From: Mycolicibacterium insubricum
Lineage (GTDB): Bacteria; Actinomycetota; Actinomycetes; Mycobacteriales; Mycobacteriaceae
Direction of reading: 5' to 3'
NCBI RefSeq assembly: GCF_010731615.1
Contig: NZ_AP022618.1
Location: forward strand, 2,604,001-2,668,000
Length of the DNA: 64,000 bases
Every line of letters starts with the position of its first letter. Positions within the stretch are counted from its first letter, which is position 1. The translations under genes and the position numbers were made by a program. Under the pieces are notes generated by a model. It was not told the DNA's origin and made no database searches. It worked only from the letters and a program-made list of their open reading frames with translations. Positions 56,011-63,660 of this stretch are shown one piece after another.

Positions 56011-56586
56011 CTATCTCCACCAGATCGGCATCTCGTTACCGGCAAGCCATTCCCCGAGGTCATGGTCGTGGGCAGCCAGGCCGGCCACCGCGGCCAGGGC
56101 GGTCGACAGTGCCCGCTGCGCGATCTCGTCGGGCAGCAGCCCGGCCCGGTGCGCCTCTAGGAATTCGTCGATGTCGAGGACCTCGGTGTGTTCGCCCCGG
56201 AACACCACCAGGTCCAGGTAGTGGTCCTCGGTGTGCCACACCTCGCCGTGTTCGCCCTGCTCGACGGTGATGTCCGCGACGTCGAGGTAGTAGTCCTGGG
56301 TGCGCTCGTGGCCGGGATTCCAGTCGTAGACCGTGGCGCGCAGCCCGAGCGCGGGCAGCAGCCACGACTGCAGATAGTTGAACTGGGACCGGCCCGGGGC
56401 CTCCCGAGCCAGATACAGCCCCCACGGGGCTCGCTCATAGCGATCCACCGCCCGGACGAACCCCTTGTTGTCGGTGTTCGTGCCGGCGGCCACGTCGAAG
56501 ATCTCGCGCTTGGGTGGGTGAATGCCCGCCAGCCTAGTGTCTCGCCGCAACCCCAACCCGCCGAATGTGAGCCGGAAACAACCCAT
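56011..56586 (-). CDS. DUF402 family protein (FomD-like)
   Basis: 191 residues from ATG 56586. HPPKREIFDVAAGTNTDNKGFVR, PWGLYLAREAPG, SWLLPALGLRATVYDW and the acidic EDHYLDLVVF / LDIDEF block are the DUF402/FomD pattern, a metal-dependent nucleotide or phosphonate hydrolase fold. Most homologues are recalled to begin MHPPK. Here that position is ATT (56523), 7 nt after TAGGCT (56531-56536, minus). The true start may therefore be ATT or ATG 56586. Confidence 0.8.
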   Translation of the reverse strand: MGCFRLTFGGLGLRRDTRLAGIHPPKREIFDVAAGTNTDNKGFVRAVDRYERAPWGLYLAREAPGRSQFNYLQSWLLPALGLRATVYDWNPGHERTQDYYLDVADITVEQGEHGEVWHTEDHYLDLVVFRGEHTEVLDIDEFLEAHRAGLLPDEIAQRALSTALAAVAGLAAHDHDLGEWLAGNEMPIWWR

Positions 56587-56805
56587 GCGGCCAGCAGGCG
56601 TCACGTTCGTAGCGGGGCGGTCCACCGGTGGTGCCCCCGGACGCGCCGAACGTGGGTCGTAGTCAACCTCGACGGTTGCTACGGCCCACGCTCGGCGGGT
56701 GATCCCTGGGTGCATGCCCCGTGCCCGCCCTCGTCGCCGACGGATCTGCACGCGGTGATGCACGATGCGCAGTGCGCCGTGACCTGTGCGCTGTGCGGAG
56801 CTGCG

Positions 56806-56830
56806 TTGTGATCGAGGGAGTCGAACCCTC
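56806..56830 (-). other. 3'-end remnant of a tRNA gene (possible att site)
   Basis: On the minus strand GAGGG-TTCGACT-CCCTC (56814-56830) is a complete T-arm, followed by GATCACAA (56806-56813), an acceptor-stem-like 3' tail. No matching 5' acceptor TTGTGATC or anticodon arm was found within about 100 nt. The remainder of a tRNA gene is therefore missing, as expected for an attachment site left by integration at a tRNA 3' end. Confidence 0.4.
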
Positions 56831-56855
56831 CGCGCTGCCCTCCGCGCGCCGACAG

Positions 56856-56879
56856 AGACCGGGCTTGGCCCGCCGGTCT
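56856..56879 (-). terminator. Hairpin after the DIP1984 gene
   Basis: AGACCGG...CCGGTCT with an inner GGGC/GCCC stem and a short loop, about 45 nt beyond the DIP1984 stop on the minus strand. No clear T-run; probable terminator. Confidence 0.5.
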
Positions 56880-56923
56880 GGGCTTGTGCACGCCTCCGCG
56901 ACGACTACCTGCTTACACCCGGA

Positions 56924-57394
56924 TCAGTCGAGCAGATCCACCTCCCAGTTGGCGCGCTGGATCCGTACGTCGAGTTCCCGCAGCTCGCGGGAGGCCCGGT
57001 CGGCGTCCGCCCGTACCTGCGACACCGGCAGCGCGGCGAACATCTTCAGTTCCGAGCGCAGCTGCCGCGCGTAGCCGGAGTTGTCCGCCCCGGCCGCGGC
57101 GTCGGCGGCGGTGGTCAGCAGGTGATGCCGCCAGCGCAGAGCGTCGCGACGGGCCAGCGCGTCGGTGAGGGTGCCGTCGACGCCGATGTTCGCCGCGGCG
57201 TTGGTCCGGTTGATCCGGCGGATCAGGGCCTCCCACTCGTCGATCAGACCGTCGGCCTCGGCCATCAGCGCCGCGGCGTCTTCGGATGGGGTCTCACCCT
57301 CCTGGTAGCGCGCGTTGGCCTTGACCCGGGTGCGCAGCGCCTCGATCCGCCGCAGGGTGGTGGCCCGCAGCGACAGCGCCTCAGCCAGCTTCAT
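56924..57394 (-). CDS. DIP1984 family protein
   Basis: 156 residues, almost entirely helical. MKLAEALSLRATTLRRIEALRTR, NARYQEGETPSED and NRTNAAA are the family's conserved blocks. Named after a Corynebacterium diphtheriae protein; function unknown, sometimes called septicolysin-like. Start ATG 57394 follows GGAGG. It is part of an accessory cluster with two toxin-antitoxin modules. Confidence 0.85.
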   Translation of the reverse strand: MKLAEALSLRATTLRRIEALRTRVKANARYQEGETPSEDAAALMAEADGLIDEWEALIRRINRTNAAANIGVDGTLTDALARRDALRWRHHLLTTAADAAAGADNSGYARQLRSELKMFAALPVSQVRADADRASRELRELDVRIQRANWEVDLLD

Positions 57395-57548
57395 ATCTAC
57401 ACCTCCTCCAATCATGCAGTGCGCGAGGGCGTTTCCGAGCCGCGCCGGACAGGTGTTCCATGATGACGAGGATCGGGGGAGTGAGCAACGCATTTTTCGC
57501 CGCACTCAGGCACCCCGGCTGATCGTTGCCGACGCAGCCAAGGGAGCG

Positions 57549-57761
57549 TCAGGCCAGCAAGTCCTCCGGTGTGGAGTAGTGGACGCCTGGAAACAGTCCG
57601 TGTTTGGTGGTGAGCCGGACAAAGGTCAGCATCGGCAGCCATGCCAGCCCGACGGTGTCCGCGCCGGACAACTCCCGGTCCAGCCAGGTGCGGCTGGTGT
57701 CATGGTGTTCACTGGCTGAATTGACCGCGTACAGAAGCGCATTCGCATCGACGATTTTCAT
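57549..57761 (-). CDS. vapC: VapC toxin, probably internally deleted
   Basis: 70 residues; intact VapC PIN RNases have about 130. The start MKIVDANALLYAVNSASEHH has the first catalytic Asp, and LAWLPMLTFVRLTTKHGLFP is the usual next block. Then FPGVHYSTPEDLLA, resembling the normal C-terminal end of PIN toxins (FPGVRW...PDDLL). The intervening ~60 residues with the other catalytic acids are missing in frame, consistent with a recombination at FP. Likely inactive. ATGA overlap with vapB. Confidence 0.7.
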   Translation of the reverse strand: MKIVDANALLYAVNSASEHHDTSRTWLDRELSGADTVGLAWLPMLTFVRLTTKHGLFPGVHYSTPEDLLA

Positions 57762-58012
57762 GCTCCGCGACGCTGCCGTCGTATCAGTTCCTCGTCTTCG
57801 AGTTCGGCGGCCAGCTGCAGCGCGCGATCCAGGTTGGCCGAGGGCACTCCGAGGTCGGCCACGGCGGTATGGAACGGCTCCGGCGCGGGGCGCAGTTGGG
57901 TGCCTGCCCGGATCGCCTCGTTGAGGGCGCGCTTGAAGGAGATGCCGCGTTCGGCCATGCTCCGGCGGAGCACGGTGACGACGTCGTCATCCAAGGTCAC
58001 CGTGGTACGCAT
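57758..58012 (-). CDS. vapB: VapB antitoxin (ribbon-helix-helix)
   Basis: 84 residues. RTTVTLDDDVVTVLRRSMAERGISF and KRALNEAIRAG form a ribbon-helix-helix dimerisation and DNA-binding motif; the C-terminal part (PAPEPFHT, GVPSANLDRALQLAAELEDEE) is the toxin-binding region of the family. It overlaps the toxin gene by 4 bp. ATG 58012; an upstream ATG at 58027 exists. A perfect inverted repeat lies 10 nt upstream. Confidence 0.85.
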   Translation of the reverse strand: MRTTVTLDDDVVTVLRRSMAERGISFKRALNEAIRAGTQLRPAPEPFHTAVADLGVPSANLDRALQLAAELEDEELIRRQRRGA

Positions 58013-58022
58013 GTGACAGCAC

Positions 58023-58043
58023 AGCATCAGTATGGGTGATGCT
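58023..58043. promoter_or_regulatory. Likely VapB operator
   Basis: AGCATCA-N7-TGATGCT, a perfect 7-bp inverted repeat between the RES gene stop and the vapB start. Position and symmetry fit autoregulation by VapB(C). Confidence 0.6.
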
Positions 58044-58049
58044 TTAGCG

Positions 58050-58661
58050 TCATAGCTCCCAGCTCACGGTGAACCCGTGCCGCAGCACCAGCCCGGCCAG
58101 CACGTCGGGCCGGTCGGCGAGTCTCCAGGACGTTCCGGTGAACGCCTCGCTGCCGAAAAAGGCGACATTCAACGACGATTCCGGTGTGGTGCGGGATCGG
58201 TAGACGATCCCGTCGAGGTCTGGCCACCAGCGCCGGGTCGCGTCGGCGAGCTGCTGGCAGGTGCGCCAGACGTCCGGATGCTGACCGGTGCTGATCTGGT
58301 CGTCGACGTCGAGCAGATCCAGGTTGCGCTCGGTGCGCAGGTCGAGCACCCGCAACGGCCGGACCGTGGTCAGCCGGACCAGGTGATCAGCGGCGTGATC
58401 GGCGGGAATCACCAGGCCGGTTGCCCGGTAGCGCTCCCGGAAGGCCCCGGTGGGCAGCCGCCCGGCGTAGCGGGTGCGGAAGGCGCCCGTGGCGGGATCG
58501 AAGCGGTATCGCGGTTCGGGAAAGCCCGCCCAGTCCCAGTCGGCGAACGCGGCGGCCTCCACCCGCCACAGCTGGGTCCCGGCGGCCACCGATCGTCGGC
58601 GCAGACCCAGGGGCCGCTGCTCCGGCGGCGGGTGCCGGTACCCGGCCGCGAGCTCAGGCAC
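58050..58661 (-). CDS. RES-domain toxin (NAD+-degrading family)
   Basis: 203 residues. The R-E-S pattern is present: Arg in LWRVEA, RYRFDPATGAFRTRYAG, Glu in GAFRERYRATG and Ser in ESSLNVAFFGSEAF. RES toxins such as MbcT of M. tuberculosis destroy NAD+ (phosphorolysis or hydrolysis). Overlaps the upstream antitoxin gene by 8 bp, so the pair is translationally coupled. Activity is inferred from the family only. Confidence 0.82.
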   Translation of the reverse strand: MPELAAGYRHPPPEQRPLGLRRRSVAAGTQLWRVEAAAFADWDWAGFPEPRYRFDPATGAFRTRYAGRLPTGAFRERYRATGLVIPADHAADHLVRLTTVRPLRVLDLRTERNLDLLDVDDQISTGQHPDVWRTCQQLADATRRWWPDLDGIVYRSRTTPESSLNVAFFGSEAFTGTSWRLADRPDVLAGLVLRHGFTVSWEL

Positions 58662-59169
58662 CGAGGGCGGCCAGCAGGCCCCAGGCGGTCTCGGCGAGAT
58701 CCGGTCGGCGCAGTGCCGCCGAGATGGACGACCCGCCCAGCTCGTCGTGGGTGATCCGCATGATCCGGTCCGCCGTCATCGCATCTCCGGTGAATCGGGC
58801 CAGCAGCTCCAGGATCCGCGGTAGCTCGGGGCGGATCCGGTCGTCATCGAATTGCCATGCGGGAAACCAGGTTTGATTACCGATCGGCGCCCCGACCAAC
58901 TTGCCCCGGCTACGCAGGCGATGCACGGCCTGCGGCGTGCGCAGCCCGAGTGCCGCCTGCACCGCCGGCGTAGGCAGCGCTCCGTCACGGAATTCCTCGG
59001 ACAGCGCGGTGCGCCGGGTTCGGTTCAGGTTGGCCGCGGCGATCCTCTCCAGGGTGCCGTCGGGCCGCGTCGGCGCATCGACGAGCAGCTCGAGCACCTG
59101 GGCGAACCGGGGATCGCGCTCGGCGCGCTGGGTGATCTCGCGAACCAGCGGGGCGACGGCGGAGGTCAT
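58654..59169 (-). CDS. Antitoxin of the RES toxin
   Basis: 171 residues. A helix-turn-helix-like block (ALPTPAVQAALGLRTPQAVHRLRSRG) follows an N-terminal helical part, and WFPAWQFDD...PELPRILELL with the C-terminal ELGGSSISAALRRPD resembles the MbcA/Xre-ParS toxin-binding region in a divergent form. Directly upstream of the RES gene with 8-bp overlap. ATG 59169 lies 6 nt after TATCGT (59176-59181 minus), a leaderless promoter. Antitoxin role inferred from context. Confidence 0.75.
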   Translation of the reverse strand: MTSAVAPLVREITQRAERDPRFAQVLELLVDAPTRPDGTLERIAAANLNRTRRTALSEEFRDGALPTPAVQAALGLRTPQAVHRLRSRGKLVGAPIGNQTWFPAWQFDDDRIRPELPRILELLARFTGDAMTADRIMRITHDELGGSSISAALRRPDLAETAWGLLAALGA

Positions 59170-59192
59170 GCCTCCACGATACGCCGGACCTC

Positions 59193-59213
59193 ATTCGATT
59201 GAAACAATCGAAT
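59193..59213. promoter_or_regulatory. Perfect palindrome between antitoxin and LysR genes
   Basis: ATTCGATTG-AAA-CAATCGAAT, 9-bp arms with a 3-nt spacer, 31 nt upstream of the LysR start and 12 nt from the divergent antitoxin -10. It has the T-N11-A form of LysR boxes (ATTCGATTGAAACAATCGAAT) and could serve both genes. Confidence 0.6.
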
Positions 59214-59244
59214 CAACCTGGTGCGGGCGTGGTCGAATAGAGAC

Positions 59245-60144
59245 ATGCTGTTTCGTCAGCTGGAGTACTTCGTCGCGCTGGCACGAGAACGTCATTTCGC
59301 CCGCGCCGCCAGTGCCTGCCACGTCTCGCAACCGGCCCTGTCGGAGGCCATCCGGAAACTGGAGCGCGAGCTGAAGGTCCCGCTCGTCCGCCGCGGTCAG
59401 AACTTCGAAAGTCTCACCCCGGAGGGGGAGCGCCTGGTGCTGTGGGCGCGGCGGATCCTCGCCGACCACGACGCGCTCAAACAGGAGGTCGTGGCGCTGC
59501 AAACCGGCCTGACCGGCGAACTACGCCTCGGGGTGATACCGGCGGCGTCCAGCACCGTGGCACGGATAACCGACCCGTTCTGCGCCGACCACCCGCTGGT
59601 GCGCGTGCAGGTGGAGACGAGTCTGCGCTCGGCCGACATCACCGCCCGCGTCCGACGGTTCGAGCTGGACGCCGGGGTGATCTACCCCGACCCGCAGGAT
59701 ACCGAGGGACTGACGATCACCGAGTTGTACGAGGAGCGCCAAGTACTGCTGGCCGGCGGCGATCTGCTGGCCGGTCGCACGGACAGCATCGGCTGGTCCG
59801 ATGCGCTGGAACTGCCGATGTGCCTGCTGACTCCGGGCATGCGGGGCCGCAGGCTCATCGACGAAGCGCTCGCCGATCGGGGGCTTGCGGTGATCCCGCG
59901 ATTGGAGAGCGACTCCGTCGTCGTACTGCTGACGCACGTCGCCACCGGACGATGGGCCACCGTCGTCCCGCAGACCTGGCTCGACGCCTTGCCCCCGCCC
60001 GCCGGCGTCCGGGCACTGACCCTCGACGGCCCCCCGGTGACTGCCCGGGTGGTTCTGGTGACCAATGCGGCGCAGCCCGGCTCGGTGCTTGCCCGCGCCC
60101 TCATCCAGACCGCGAAAGACATGTCGAGCAGCAAAGGTCCGTAG
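59245..60144 (+). CDS. LysR-family transcriptional regulator
   Basis: 299 residues. N-terminal winged helix (LEYFVALARERHFARAASACHVSQPALSEAIRKLERELKVPL in outline: FARAA..C.VSQPALS) and periplasmic-binding-like effector domain (GELRLGVIPAASSTVA onward). Divergent from the RES/antitoxin module and directly upstream of formate dehydrogenase, which it probably controls. Effector unknown, perhaps formate or an NAD-linked metabolite. ATG 59245; longer in-frame start at 59221 is less likely. Confidence 0.9.
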   Translation: MLFRQLEYFVALARERHFARAASACHVSQPALSEAIRKLERELKVPLVRRGQNFESLTPEGERLVLWARRILADHDALKQEVVALQTGLTGELRLGVIPAASSTVARITDPFCADHPLVRVQVETSLRSADITARVRRFELDAGVIYPDPQDTEGLTITELYEERQVLLAGGDLLAGRTDSIGWSDALELPMCLLTPGMRGRRLIDEALADRGLAVIPRLESDSVVVLLTHVATGRWATVVPQTWLDALPPPAGVRALTLDGPPVTARVVLVTNAAQPGSVLARALIQTAKDMSSSKGP

Positions 60145-60220
60145 CTCGATCGGCGCTGCCTATCACCGGATCGGAAACTCGTCTTGGACAGCCTCGGAGC
60201 TAGCGGCCGAGACTGAATCC

Positions 60221-61408
60221 ATGGCAAAGATCCTCTGTGTGCTCTACCCCGACCCGGTGACGGGCTACCCACCTGTCTACGCGCGCGATTCGATACCGGA
60301 GATCACGTCGTACCCGGGCGGGCAGACCGCGCCGACACCGGAAGCGATCGACTTCATCCCCGGTCAACTCCTCGGCTGCGTGTCCGGCGAACTCGGGCTG
60401 CGTCGGTACCTGGAGGCCGCCGGGCACGAACTGGTGGTGACCTCCGATAAGGACGGTCCGAACTCGGTGTTCGAGAAGGAACTCCCCGATGCCGACGTGG
60501 TCATCTCCCAGCCGTTCTGGCCGGCCTACCTCACCGCCGAGCGCATCGCCAAGGCGCCCAAGCTGAAACTCGCGCTAACCGCGGGCATCGGATCCGACCA
60601 TGTCGACCTCGACGCGGCGATCAAGGCCGGCATCACCGTCGCCGAGGTGACCTACTCCAACAGCATCAGCGTGGCCGAACACGCCGTCATGCAGATCCTG
60701 ATGCTGGTGCGCAACTTCGTGCCGTGCCACGAATGGGTGATCAACGGCGGCTGGAACATCGCCGACTGCGTCTCCCGGGCGTACGACCTGGAGGGGCTGG
60801 ACGTGGGCGTCATCGCCGCCGGTCGCATCGGCCAGGCGGTGCTGCGGCGGTTGGCGCCGTTCGACGTCCGGTTGCACTACTTCGACACCCGGCGGCTGCC
60901 CGCCGCGGTGGAAGAGGAACTGGGCCTCACCTACCACCCGGATGTCCGGTCGCTGGTCGGTGCGGTCGACATCGTCGACATCCACGCACCGCTGCATCCG
61001 CAGACCTACCACCTGTTCGACGCCGACCTCATCGGAACCATGCGGCGCGGCTCCTACATCGTCAACACCGCCCGCGCCGAGATCGTGGTGCGCGACGCCA
61101 TCGTGCAGGCTCTGGAGTCCGGCCGGCTGGCCGGCTACGCCGGTGACGTCTGGTTCCCGCAGCCGGCGCCCGTCGACCATCCGTGGCGCACCATGAAGCA
61201 CGAGGCCATGACGCCGCACGTCTCGGGCACGACCTTGTCGGCGCAGGCCCGATACGCAGCCGGAACCCGGGAGATCCTGGAGGACTTCTTCGCCGGCCGC
61301 GACATCCGCGACGAGTACCTCATCGTCCACGGCGGCAGCCTGGCCGGCACCGGCGCGCAGTCCTACACCGCCGACGGTTCAGGGAGCCCGGGCAGCGACG
61401 CCGGGTAG
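60221..61408 (+). CDS. fdh: NAD+-dependent formate dehydrogenase
   Basis: 395 residues. Metal-free D-2-hydroxyacid-dehydrogenase-family FDH that oxidises formate to CO2 with NAD+, close to the enzymes of Mycobacterium vaccae and Pseudomonas sp. 101: MAKILCVLYPDPVTGYP, DFIPGQLLGCVSGELGLR, VISQPFWPAYLT, IGSDHVDLDAAI. The Rossmann motif is VIAAGRIGQAV; Asp in HYFDTRRLP marks NAD specificity. NTARAEIVVRD holds the formate-binding Arg, and TPHVSGTTL the catalytic His. 76 nt after lysR. It may supply NADH during hypoxia or detoxify formate. Confidence 0.94.
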   Translation: MAKILCVLYPDPVTGYPPVYARDSIPEITSYPGGQTAPTPEAIDFIPGQLLGCVSGELGLRRYLEAAGHELVVTSDKDGPNSVFEKELPDADVVISQPFWPAYLTAERIAKAPKLKLALTAGIGSDHVDLDAAIKAGITVAEVTYSNSISVAEHAVMQILMLVRNFVPCHEWVINGGWNIADCVSRAYDLEGLDVGVIAAGRIGQAVLRRLAPFDVRLHYFDTRRLPAAVEEELGLTYHPDVRSLVGAVDIVDIHAPLHPQTYHLFDADLIGTMRRGSYIVNTARAEIVVRDAIVQALESGRLAGYAGDVWFPQPAPVDHPWRTMKHEAMTPHVSGTTLSAQARYAAGTREILEDFFAGRDIRDEYLIVHGGSLAGTGAQSYTADGSGSPGSDAG

Positions 61409-61446
61409 CGAGCTCACTGCCCGACCCGGATGTCGGTGCCCGCGCC

Positions 61447-61452
61447 TACCCT
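61447..61452 (+). promoter_or_regulatory. uvrB -10 element (leaderless)
   Basis: TACCCT ends 7 nt before ATG 61460. Confidence 0.45.
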
Positions 61453-61459
61453 GGGGATC

Positions 61460-63640
61460 ATGGCATTCGCATCCGAACACCCGGTGGTCGCGCACTCGGA
61501 ATACCGGCCGGCCGCCGACGCGGTCGAGGGCATCGTGCGCTCCGGCGCCGCATTCGAAGTGGTCAGCGAATACCAACCCGCCGGTGACCAACCGGCTGCC
61601 ATCGAAGAACTGGAACGACGGGTCAATTCCGGCGAGCGCGACATCGTGCTGCTCGGCGCCACCGGCACCGGCAAATCCGCGACCACGGCCTGGCTGATCG
61701 AACGGCTGCAGCGGCCCACCCTGGTGATGGCGCCGAACAAGACCCTGGCCGCCCAGCTCGCCAACGAACTACGGGAGATGCTGCCCAACAACGCCGTCGA
61801 GTACTTCGTCTCCTACTACGACTACTACCAACCCGAGGCGTATATCGCCCAGACCGACACCTACATCGAAAAGGACAGCTCGATCAACGACGACGTCGAG
61901 CGACTCCGGCACTCGGCGACCTCCAGTCTGCTGTCCCGGCGCGACGTCGTCGTCGTCGCGTCGGTGTCCTGCATCTACGGCCTGGGCACCCCGCAGTCCT
62001 ACCTGGACCGCTCGGTGGAACTGAAGGTCGGCGACGAGGTGGTCCGGGATCAGCTGCTGCGGTTGCTCGTCGACGTGCAGTACACCCGCAACGACATGTC
62101 CTTCACCCGAGGCTCGTTCCGGGTGCGCGGCGACACCGTCGAGATCATCCCGTCGTACGAGGAACTGGCGATCCGCATCGAATTCTTCGGCGACGAGGTG
62201 GAGGCGCTGTACTACCTGCACCCGCTGACCGGTGACGTCATCCGCCAGGTCGACGCGCTGCGGATCTTCCCGGCCACCCACTACGTCGCCGGCCCGGAAC
62301 GGATGGCCGCGGCCATCTCCGGCATCGAGGAGGAACTCGCCGAACGGCTGGCCGAACTGGAGAACAAAGGCAAGCTGCTGGAGGCCCAGCGGCTGCGGAT
62401 GCGCACCAGCTACGACATCGAGATGATGCGCCAGGTCGGCTTCTGCTCGGGGATCGAGAACTACTCGCGGCACATCGACGGACGGCCCGCCGGATCGGCG
62501 CCGGCCACCCTGCTCGACTACTTCCCCGAGGACTTCCTACTGGTCATCGACGAATCGCACGTCACCGTGCCGCAGATCGGCGGCATGTACGAGGGTGATA
62601 TGTCGCGTAAGCGCAACCTCGTCGACTTCGGTTTCCGGCTGCCGTCGGCGACCGACAACCGGCCGCTGACTTGGGAGGAGTTCGCCGAACGCGTTGGCCA
62701 GACGGTGTACCTGTCGGCCACTCCCGGACCCTATGAGCTGGCCCAGGCCGGCGGCGAATTCGTCGAACAGGTCATCCGCCCGACCGGTCTGGTGGACCCG
62801 AAGGTGACCGTCAAACCCACCAAGGGCCAGATCGACGACCTGATCGGTGAGATCCGCACCCGCACCGAGCGCGACGAGCGGGTACTGGTCACCACGCTGA
62901 CCAAGAAGATGGCCGAGGATCTCACCGACTACCTGCTGGAGATGGGCATCCGGGTGCGTTACCTGCACTCCGAGGTCGACACGCTGCGCCGGGTGGAGCT
63001 GCTGCGCCAACTGCGCCTCGGTGAGTACGACGTGCTGATCGGCATCAACCTGCTGCGCGAGGGCCTGGACCTGCCGGAGGTGTCGCTGGTCGCGATCCTC
63101 GACGCCGACAAGGAAGGGTTCCTGCGGTCCCCGCGCAGCCTCATCCAGACGATCGGCCGGGCGGCACGCAATGTGTCCGGCGAGGTGCACATGTACGCCG
63201 ACAAGATCACCGACTCGATGAAGGAAGCCATCGACGAGACCGAGCGGCGCCGCGCCAAGCAGATCGCCTACAACGAAGAGCGCGGCATCGACCCGCAACC
63301 GCTGCGCAAGAAGATCGCCGACATCCTCGACCAGGTCTACCGGGAGGCTGACGATACCGAGGCGTCCGAATCCGTGCCGGTCGGTGGTTCCGGACGCAAC
63401 GCTTCGCGGGGACGACGGGCGCAGGGCGAGCCCGGCCGCGCCGTCAGCGCGGGCATCGTCGAGGGCCGCGACACGGCGAGCATGCCGCGCGCGGAGCTGG
63501 CCGACCTGATCAAGGACCTCACCGAGCAGATGATGGGCGCCGCTCGGGACCTGCAGTTCGAGCTTGCCGCCCGGCTGCGCGACGAGGTCGCCGACCTGAA
63601 GAAGGAACTGCGCGGGATGGACGCCGCCGGGCTGAAATAG
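61460..63640 (+). CDS. uvrB: Excinuclease ABC subunit B
   Basis: 726 residues. UvrA-binding and helicase core: Walker [12 protein letters not shown], beta-hairpin region [30 protein letters not shown] (Walker B), [34 protein letters not shown] and [12 protein letters not shown] domain for UvrC at the C-terminus ([27 protein letters not shown]). The first ~30 residues ([16 protein letters not shown]) are extra relative to E. coli. ATG 61460 fits a leaderless start. Nucleotide excision repair. Confidence 0.96.
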   Translation: MAFASEHPVVAHSEYRPAADAVEGIVRSGAAFEVVSEYQPAGDQPAAIEELERRVNSGERDIVLLGATGTGKSATTAWLIERLQRPTLVMAPNKTLAAQLANELREMLPNNAVEYFVSYYDYYQPEAYIAQTDTYIEKDSSINDDVERLRHSATSSLLSRRDVVVVASVSCIYGLGTPQSYLDRSVELKVGDEVVRDQLLRLLVDVQYTRNDMSFTRGSFRVRGDTVEIIPSYEELAIRIEFFGDEVEALYYLHPLTGDVIRQVDALRIFPATHYVAGPERMAAAISGIEEELAERLAELENKGKLLEAQRLRMRTSYDIEMMRQVGFCSGIENYSRHIDGRPAGSAPATLLDYFPEDFLLVIDESHVTVPQIGGMYEGDMSRKRNLVDFGFRLPSATDNRPLTWEEFAERVGQTVYLSATPGPYELAQAGGEFVEQVIRPTGLVDPKVTVKPTKGQIDDLIGEIRTRTERDERVLVTTLTKKMAEDLTDYLLEMGIRVRYLHSEVDTLRRVELLRQLRLGEYDVLIGINLLREGLDLPEVSLVAILDADKEGFLRSPRSLIQTIGRAARNVSGEVHMYADKITDSMKEAIDETERRRAKQIAYNEERGIDPQPLRKKIADILDQVYREADDTEASESVPVGGSGRNASRGRRAQGEPGRAVSAGIVEGRDTASMPRAELADLIKDLTEQMMGAARDLQFELAARLRDEVADLKKELRGMDAAGLK

Positions 63641-63660
63641 CCACGCCGTACGGTGTGATC

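Larger units (their letters stand above)
56587..56923. other. Non-coding gap with tRNA-like fragment and hairpin
   Basis: No convincing gene. It holds the promoter side of the DUF402 gene, a T-arm-like fragment (56806-56830) and a hairpin (56856-56879) after the DIP1984 gene. A plus-strand frame ending at 56811 has a Cys-rich end (HAVMHDAQCAVTCALCGAAL) but no good start; I do not call it. Confidence 0.6.

Noticed and set aside
56587..56811. Plus-strand frame with Cys-rich end (AVMHDAQCAVTCALCGAAL)
   Set aside because: No convincing start codon or ribosome site; frame is open only because of high GC. Kept as unassigned gap.
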